Shown here piece by piece: positions 57,672 through 64,000 of a stretch of DNA of 64,000 bases. The number at the start of each line of letters is the position of its first letter. Positions within the stretch are counted from its first letter, which is position 1. The translations under genes were made by a program, and so were the position numbers. This stretch comes from Xestospongia bergquistia. Taxonomy: Eukaryota > Porifera > Demospongiae > Haplosclerida > Petrosiidae. The stretch lies in the NCBI GenBank assembly GCA_963965975.1, contig OZ014421.1, positions 1,183,001-1,247,000 of the forward strand. Direction: 5' to 3'. Under the pieces are notes generated by a model. That model searched no databases. It worked only from the letters and a program-made list of their open reading frames with translations, and was not told the DNA's origin.

Positions 57672-60600
57672 TTAGTCATCTGTATCAGACATTTCTGATT
57701 TTTGTTTCATATCCACTAACAGCTTTGACATCCTTGCACGAATAGAGGATCTTGAATTCATTAAAGAAGTTTCCAAATCACTAGAAATTGAAGGTGATGG
57801 AGGTACATTTTCATAAACAGGAGATTTTGAAATTATTAAAGAAACTTCCAAATCATTAGCACTAGAAGATGATGAAGGTTTCTTGAATATCTTTTTGACT
57901 TTTACAATTGATTGACACAAGCAAGATTTTAATAGATGGTCCCAGACATGATAAAATATAATACCACAGAATACAACAAATGATATTGATACTAAAACAA
58001 TACTTGATGCTTGCCCTTTTGAATTATTATTTTCATTTGAAGTCATATAAGCCATAAACATGAGGTTAAGAATGAATAATGCTTCTAGATAATCCACTTG
58101 AAAGTGCCGATATACACCCTTAAAAATGTGATACATGAAAATAATGACAATTAGAAGAGATATTAAGATATCTATGCTTATAGTAGCTTTAGAATCTAGA
58201 GACACAGCCAGTGCTAAGATAACACGAACTAAGAGTAAGAATCCAGTCCAAAAGTGACATTTGTCCTTATATGGACCTCCATATGCATCAAAGAAAGGTT
58301 TCATATATGTTGACACCTTTTTGCAGCACATATATTTTGATAATGGTCCTTCAAATAATGGTATAGTAAGAAGGTAGAAGGTGTATGGAACAATAAATAA
58401 AAAGAATACAGCCACCGAGAACAGGAACAATGGTATATGACAACCTCCTAGATATTGGATATTAGGATCATTGTACCACCTCAATAATGTGACAGTATTA
58501 TTCTTATTATCACTGCATTGAATATTGGTGAAATAAAGAGCCTGGATGACAGTGCGTATTAGTTTTGTATATGAGAGAAGAATAATTGTGGCTAGGGCTG
58601 GAATTGCTTGCCTTCCAACACAAGCTACTTTGCTAGAATATTGTAACAATATTATGATAAGCATTACAATAAACAAAATGTAGGCTGGAAAAGCAAACTG
58701 AAAGAATGCTTTGCTGCAAGAATCCATATTATGGTAGAAACATGTGTTAATACCCAGATCAAGATTGATCCAGGAAATGAACTGACTAAGAAAGGTTACA
58801 TGGCCATTAGGAAAAAAGATGTGCTCATATATTTTGACAACATTAGCATAGAATATAAGTCCATTGATTGTACCCACAGACACTGTTAAGTTCAAAGTAA
58901 TGACGAAAGCTACAAGTGCTATACCAGCTAAAGCAAATGGAATGATAAGAGGTATGTGGTCATTAGTACATCGTTCACATTGATTGTATCCTAACGTGAG
59001 ACTGAATCCTTTAGAACACTGTCCACAAAGTATGCCAGATCGACTATGAAGACATTGCTTGCTAGGATAGTTAAGGGTAAAACTGATATTACTGTTATTA
59101 CAATAATGAAAGGGGCAGTTAGGATAAACAATAAGACAGTGTGAATTATTTTCATAACCAATCCACATATCACCATCTCTTGTTATAATTTGGGTGTTAA
59201 TGTCACAAGTTATTGAACCTGAAGTTAATTCAGGTCTGCAAGAGCATTTGCCATTTACTAATGGAAAACCATTAGGACAGGGCTCAATAGTAACTTCAAT
59301 GACTTTAGTATAATTTTCATGTACATGTTCAAGGTTGTTTTCCCTTTCAAGAGTAACATAGATTTGTGTTGCATTCAATGAACTGTATTTTATTAATGTG
59401 AAACTTAGATTAGTACAAATTGCATTTAGCCTATTGTTATCACATTGAACAATAGATGAATCATCTGATGAGTTCAAATTTATCACACTCTTTGTTAAGC
59501 CATTTTGTATACCAACTGTAGCTAGTGATACTCTGACATCAATGCCAGGTATTGCAAATATACTGATGTTTGTAATAGAGCAATTAAGTTGATTTGATTC
59601 ACAAAAACACACTTGAATAGGATCTGATGATACTACTGATAGACCTGTTTGTTGAGGATAGTAAAATAAATGATCAAAGTAAAAGGGGCTTGTACAATCA
59701 TCAATTTTACCACCATATAGGACATCACCAGATATGTCAGCTGTATTATTGACAAAATATAAAACTGTTTCAGTATCATTAGGATCATGATAAGGAATAA
59801 CTTTAAAGGAGCAATGAGGAGGGCCAATATCTACACTAAGAAATTGTGATACAAAGATTCCTCCACCTGATTTTCTGGCATGATTATTTACAAATGATAC
59901 ATTTGCATTTTGATTTAATAATAATTGGGATAACTCATATAAAGCAATACCTCCACCATAAATGCCTGAATTGTTTACAAACATGTTATGACTATTAAAT
60001 GTTATTAGACTATTTTCAGCAACTAAACCAGTTGTGTTATGATTACTAACATTAATTTGATCAAATGTAACATTATCAATATTCAATAATACCACAGCAG
60101 CTTGATATCCTTTTTGACATACATCTGGCCTATTCATTACTTTATTGAAATGAAACATAACATTAGTGAAACGAAAGCTACTTGTTAACGTTGAACTTGT
60201 TTGAAATGAACGAAGAACCAAACCTGAGGCAAAGTATGCAGAATTGTTGTAAATAGTGCTGTTACTGAACTCAATACTACCACTTTCTGCATTTGATGTA
60301 ATGTACATTCCTCCTCCATGAAACTGAGCAGTATTATCATAGATACTGCAGTTAATAAACTCAATACTACCACCTCCTGTTGAGTACACACTCACTCCTC
60401 CTCCATTGTTTTGTGCAGTATTGTTGTATATATTACAGTTGTTAATATCAACACTACCATTTCCATAGTATGCTATATACATTCCTCCTCCATTCAAAGC
60501 AGTATTGTTGTATATAGTACAGTTACTAAACTCAACACCACCCCCTCCAAGCAAGCTAATATCCACTCCTCCTCCATACTGACCAATATTATTTGAAAAC

Positions 60601-61331
60601 ATGCTACTTTCAATGATTATCTCAGCTTCATTATCACACTTCAAGTATATGCCATATCCTAAACCCAGTGTAAAATTTGACTTAAAAATATTAACTCTGG
60701 ACAGTCTGTTAATCTTGTCATAATAGATTATATATACATTGCCTACAAAAGCTTCTAGGTCTCCGTTACTAACAAATGAGGAATTAGCAATTAAGACACC
60801 ATAAGTATTGAGAAGAAAGAGTCCATCACCTGAACTATTCTGGACTGATACATAGTCTAATGTGACATTGTTGATATTGACAAAGTATAAGCTAACACTA
60901 TAATGTTGATGCCAATTAAATCCACAGTTTGCTATTGTTAATGATTTTAATTCAACATCACTGCTATTGATAAATTGTATGCCAGTTCCATTGCTATCAC
61001 TACACCTTATTACTGAGGTAGATTGCATAACTGTCTCATGGAAACCTTGTTCTATATGACCCAGTCCCTGTAGAGTTATATTACTTACATTGTTGATTTC
61101 CAATGCACACTGTGGAGTATGAGTTCCATTTAGGAAGTAGAAGATCGTATCATTAGTGAAGTAAGACAGATAATTAGCAATATAATGGGAGAGGTTATGA
61201 CAAGGTGTGTTAATAAAAGGACAATCTTCTCCATTAGGAGCTGCAGAGACATAATACTCAGAAGCAGTAACATATCTACTGTAGATATACAGTATAACTG
61301 ATGTTATATAATAGATATGACACCAACTCAT
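57672..61331 (-). CDS. Beta-helix multi-pass membrane protein, copy G (intact, shortest ectodomain)
   Basis: Single exon, 1219 aa from the ATG at 61331 (leader MSWCHIYYITSVILYIYSRY). It has only four GGG coils (GQYGGG, ALNGGG, AQNNGGG, AQFHGGG) before the wide repeats NNSGIYGGGIALY and NNHARKSGGGIFV. The stalk has CGQCSKGFSLTLGYNQCERC and the membrane region starts at ~792. The cytoplasmic tail is longer and different: it is Ser-rich (SSSSSANDLEVS, PPSPSISSDLE) and ends LLVDMKQKSEMSDTDD, so the RESxLFD ending of A-F is replaced. Gene H shares this tail, making G and H a subfamily. No lesions. Role as for C. Confidence 0.9.
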   Translation of the reverse strand: MSWCHIYYITSVILYIYSRYVTASEYYVSAAPNGEDCPFINTPCHNLSHYIANYLSYFTNDTIFYFLNGTHTPQCALEINNVSNITLQGLGHIEQGFHETVMQSTSVIRCSDSNGTGIQFINSSDVELKSLTIANCGFNWHQHYSVSLYFVNINNVTLDYVSVQNSSGDGLFLLNTYGVLIANSSFVSNGDLEAFVGNVYIIYYDKINRLSRVNIFKSNFTLGLGYGIYLKCDNEAEIIIESSMFSNNIGQYGGGVDISLLGGGGVEFSNCTIYNNTALNGGGMYIAYYGNGSVDINNCNIYNNTAQNNGGGVSVYSTGGGSIEFINCSIYDNTAQFHGGGMYITSNAESGSIEFSNSTIYNNSAYFASGLVLRSFQTSSTLTSSFRFTNVMFHFNKVMNRPDVCQKGYQAAVVLLNIDNVTFDQINVSNHNTTGLVAENSLITFNSHNMFVNNSGIYGGGIALYELSQLLLNQNANVSFVNNHARKSGGGIFVSQFLSVDIGPPHCSFKVIPYHDPNDTETVLYFVNNTADISGDVLYGGKIDDCTSPFYFDHLFYYPQQTGLSVVSSDPIQVCFCESNQLNCSITNISIFAIPGIDVRVSLATVGIQNGLTKSVINLNSSDDSSIVQCDNNRLNAICTNLSFTLIKYSSLNATQIYVTLERENNLEHVHENYTKVIEVTIEPCPNGFPLVNGKCSCRPELTSGSITCDINTQIITRDGDMWIGYENNSHCLIVYPNCPFHYCNNSNISFTLNYPSKQCLHSRSGILCGQCSKGFSLTLGYNQCERCTNDHIPLIIPFALAGIALVAFVITLNLTVSVGTINGLIFYANVVKIYEHIFFPNGHVTFLSQFISWINLDLGINTCFYHNMDSCSKAFFQFAFPAYILFIVMLIIILLQYSSKVACVGRQAIPALATIILLSYTKLIRTVIQALYFTNIQCSDNKNNTVTLLRWYNDPNIQYLGGCHIPLFLFSVAVFFLFIVPYTFYLLTIPLFEGPLSKYMCCKKVSTYMKPFFDAYGGPYKDKCHFWTGFLLLVRVILALAVSLDSKATISIDILISLLIVIIFMYHIFKGVYRHFQVDYLEALFILNLMFMAYMTSNENNNSKGQASSIVLVSISFVVFCGIIFYHVWDHLLKSCLCQSIVKVKKIFKKPSSSSSANDLEVSLIISKSPVYENVPPSPSISSDLETSLMNSRSSIRARMSKLLVDMKQKSEMSDTDD

Positions 61332-61452
61332 GACGGCAAAGTGTTTACAGTAGACGAATGAAATACTATGGGACTAGCCGTTTACGTGAAAATGCGTCTT
61401 CTAGAAGATAAACCAAATGACTAATTGACTGTTAAGCAAAAATCGACAGTTT

Positions 61453-61487
61453 CCCGAAATAGATCTTTATTACTGTTAGTATAAAAC
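61453..61487 (-). promoter_or_regulatory. Conserved core promoter block of gene G
   Basis: The plus strand reads tcccgaaatagatctttat then tactgttagtataaaac. It is collinear with the others, with TATACTAAC on the coding strand about 150 bp before the ATG. Confidence 0.5.
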
Positions 61488-61543
61488 ACGATGTCGCTGT
61501 TTTTATATAAGCAACAATATCTACTTTGAAGTTTGAAGAAGGG

Positions 61544-61549
61544 CACGTG
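61544..61549. promoter_or_regulatory. CACGTG E-box upstream of gene G
   Basis: In gaagggcacgtgacagttacatcatctagaaatg. The E-box followed by an acatcatct block repeats the order seen upstream of C and D. Confidence 0.45.
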
Positions 61550-61619
61550 ACAGTTACATCATCTAGAAATGATTTGTTTTTCTCCCCAAGAATAACTTAA
61601 CAATTCTATCCGAAGTAAG

Positions 61620-63314
61620 AGCTATATAGCTATGTTAATGGAACATTAATACATACTCCAGTTCGTTCTAACAAGTAGTAACTGTATGTACATGGCAAGC
61701 AGTTTCCACAGTATGTATGGTACATAAAGTTTTTGCTAGTAGCTTTTTCATAAGTTTTTGCTATGTACTACTACAAACAAATAATAAACAACTCTATAAT
61801 TATAATATTAATAAATAGACATTGACTTAAGATCAAATATATAGTAGCCACTGCTGTATTTACTAGTGAAGAAAAATTTACAATAACACTTTTAAATCAA
61901 TTGAACAATAATTTATTTAATATAGTATATGTACACCCACTACTAATCATACATGTTGTCATACCATATTATTGATTGTGATCACATTAAAAGCTTGTTT
62001 TGTGTCATGTGTCTGTTATGATATGCAGTCATGTGATAAATAGGACAAGAAGTGACCTACACACTATTTACATGTAATTGTCAAGTAATCTTTCACTAAA
62101 TGTATAAGAGAACTATTCTTTTAGACTTTGGAAATGAGAAGAAAGTTCTACTACACTATTGTTATATATAAGTTATAACGATTATATCAATGACATATAA
62201 TCAAGAAATGTCATAATTAATACTAATAACTAACATTAATGTAATTATTAACTTTTTAATATAACGTAACAATATACACAGTTAAATGGACTGTAGTATT
62301 CTTTCATTATCAAGAATATTGTAAAATTAATAGACACTGACTTAAGAGTTAATATATATACCAACCACTCCTGCATAAATATTATTAAGAATACTTCACA
62401 ATTATATTTCTAAACCAAATAAACAATAGATTATTCATATATAATGTACACCCACTACTAATCATACATGTCTATGTACTATATTATTAATTAACTATTA
62501 TTTTATTAATCATTTAGTTTGTACGCCCACTACTAATGATATATGTTATTGCACTATATATGATCACATTAAAAGCTTGTTTTGTGTCATATCTCTATTA
62601 TGATAAGCAATCATATGATGATTAGAATATGAGGTGACCTGTACACTATTTATGATGTTTAAGTGATCTGTCACTAAATGTACACAAATATTAACAGTTT
62701 GCTATAATAGAAAAGATGACTATATATCACACAACCCAACAATAAGCAGAATATTGGATTACTGGGATTAAATGATTGTTAAGATAAAGTATTTTCTCAT
62801 TAAGAGATTGCAAATAGAAATCTTACGTAATAAGTATTGTATTGTTATAATCAATAATTGTTTGTATTACTGTGACAAACGATACATTGTAAATTAACAT
62901 TAATTTATAAATATCTAATGTTATATTATCTTAGTGAAGGAAACTTTACATAATAATATCTAGTGCTATGGAAGTACCTCTGACTCAAGAAGATTAGACA
63001 ATAATGACATAAAGTGTTATTAAGGTTGCTTAGCATCTAAGGTTGATGAGTACTGACTTGTACAAGTGTGCACTGTTATAATTGTTAAGTTATTTGTCAC
63101 TATATTTATTTTAAAATTAACTGTATGTTATAATAGAAAAATAACTTTAATAATATTTATTAGTTTATAATTATCACAGTAAATTGCATGAAATTATAAC
63201 ATATGAATAAACTCTTAGGACAATACAATTCTCTTATTGTTTAATTGCAAAATTATTATTATACAAAAGCACTACAACATTACGTGTAATCAGCAAAGAT
63301 CAGAATCATAAGTA
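61620..63314. other. Intergenic between G and H, no gene
   Basis: Two or three 3'-flank units in series (about 61820-62110, 62330-62720, 63040-63300), the last ending just before gene H's stop and closely matching 57420-57660 before gene G. No coding signal. Confidence 0.6.
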
Positions 63315-64000
63315 TTAGTCATCTGTATTAGACATTTCTGACTCTTGTTTCATATTCACTAACAGCTTTGACATCATTTCACGAACAGAGGATCTTGAAT
63401 TCATTAAAGAAGTTTCCAAATCGTTGGAAATTGAAGGTGATGGAGGTACATTTACATAAATAGGAGATTTTGAAATTAATGAAACTTCCAAATCATTAGC
63501 ACTGGAAGATGATGAAGGTTTCTTGAATATCTTTTTGACTTTTACAATTGATTGACACAAGCATGATTTTAATAGATGGTCCCATACATGATAAAATATA
63601 ATACCACAGAATACAACAAATGATATTGATACTAAAACAATACTTGATACTTGTCCTTTTGAATTATTATTTTCATTTGAAGTCATATAAGCCATAAACA
63701 TGAGGTTAAGAATGAAAAATGCTTCTAGATAATCCACTTGAAAGTGCCCATATACACCCTTAAAAACAAGATTCATGAAAATAATGACAATTAGAAGAGA
63801 TATTAAGATATCTATGCTTATAGTAGCTTTAGAATCTAGAGACACAGCCAGTGCTAAGATAACACGAATTAGCAGTAAGAACCCAGTCCAAAAACGATAC
63901 TTGTCCTTATATGGACCTCCATATGCATCAAAGAAAGGCTTCATATATGTTGACACCTTTTTGCAACAACACATGTACTTTGATAGAGGTCCTTCAAATA
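63315..64000 (-). CDS. Beta-helix multi-pass membrane protein, copy H (C-terminal part, cut by window)
   Basis: The frame is open from the right edge to TAA at 63315, about 228 codons, starting inside LFEGPLSKYMCCCKKVSTYM. It covers the last three or four membrane segments (FWTGFLLLIRVILALAVSL; ILISLLIVIIFMNLVFKGVY; SSIVLVSISFVVFCGIIFYH) and a Ser-rich tail ending VNMKQESEMSNTDD, closely matching gene G. The ectodomain and start lie beyond the window, so intactness cannot be judged. Confidence 0.88.
   Translation of the reverse strand, partial: FEGPLSKYMCCCKKVSTYMKPFFDAYGGPYKDKYRFWTGFLLLIRVILALAVSLDSKATISIDILISLLIVIIFMNLVFKGVYGHFQVDYLEAFFILNLMFMAYMTSNENNNSKGQVSSIVLVSISFVVFCGIIFYHVWDHLLKSCLCQSIVKVKKIFKKPSSSSSANDLEVSLISKSPIYVNVPPSPSISNDLETSLMNSRSSVREMMSKLLVNMKQESEMSNTDD

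Overview
This is AT-rich eukaryotic DNA, most likely from an animal and, by inference, from a demosponge of the Amphimedon type. The reasons are spliced transposon genes with short GT-AG introns, TATA-type promoters, secretory signal peptides, and a large family of intronless genes that join a Pmp-like (polymorphic-outer-membrane-protein-like) parallel beta-helix ectodomain to a multi-pass membrane region. The species cannot be proved from the window alone. I saw no rRNA, tRNA or CRISPR array.

The backbone is a tandem array of one gene family, all copies on the minus strand. I label them A-H by coordinate. A (1682-5457) is broken by a one-base deletion. B (14406-23796) has a nonsense codon in its signal peptide and is split by a 5.6-kb transposon. 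C (29755-33525), D (37234-40995), F (49605-53651) and G (57672-61331) are intact single-exon genes of 1219-1348 aa. E (44849-48054) is heavily decayed. H (63315 to the right edge) is cut by the window. A 127-bp C-terminal relic at 13891-14017 marks one more lost copy. Each full protein has a signal peptide, a sequon-rich ectodomain with a variable number of GGG-turn beta-helix coils (4 in G, 5 in A, C and D, 6 in B, 9 in F), a Cys-rich stalk, about 8-9 membrane segments and a short conserved cytoplasmic tail. A short promoter block with a TATA-like element lies about 125-160 bp upstream of six copies. Its conservation suggests shared transcriptional control.

The spaces between genes are mostly one much-amplified 3'-flank unit, plus larger segmental duplications (1-5795 with 28313-33845; about 8500-10300 with 41800-44260). 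These carry several small DNA transposons: a 182-bp element with a perfect 8-bp target duplication (27326-27507), a 525-bp G-rich element with a 5-bp duplication (10730-11254), and four copies of a TA-flanked palindromic family. There are also two long hairpins (6951-7301 and 54521-54622).

The element in gene B (16299-21931) is a CACTA/EnSpm transposon with CACTG...CAGTG ends and a 2-bp TG duplication. It carries two head-to-head genes: an intact six-exon SAM-domain gene (minus strand, 483 aa) and a tnp2-like transposase gene (plus strand) that appears to lack an internal segment. Both are served by a 139-bp promoter with an NRF-1-like site. A second, decayed element of the same design, in opposite orientation, is at about 26090-27240. 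Two further exon-like fragments of unrelated genes are at 54821-55338 and at 649-741/28898-29020. Overall the window shows birth and death of a putative surface-receptor family: duplication, coil-number change, frameshift, nonsense, transposon insertion and deletion are all visible.
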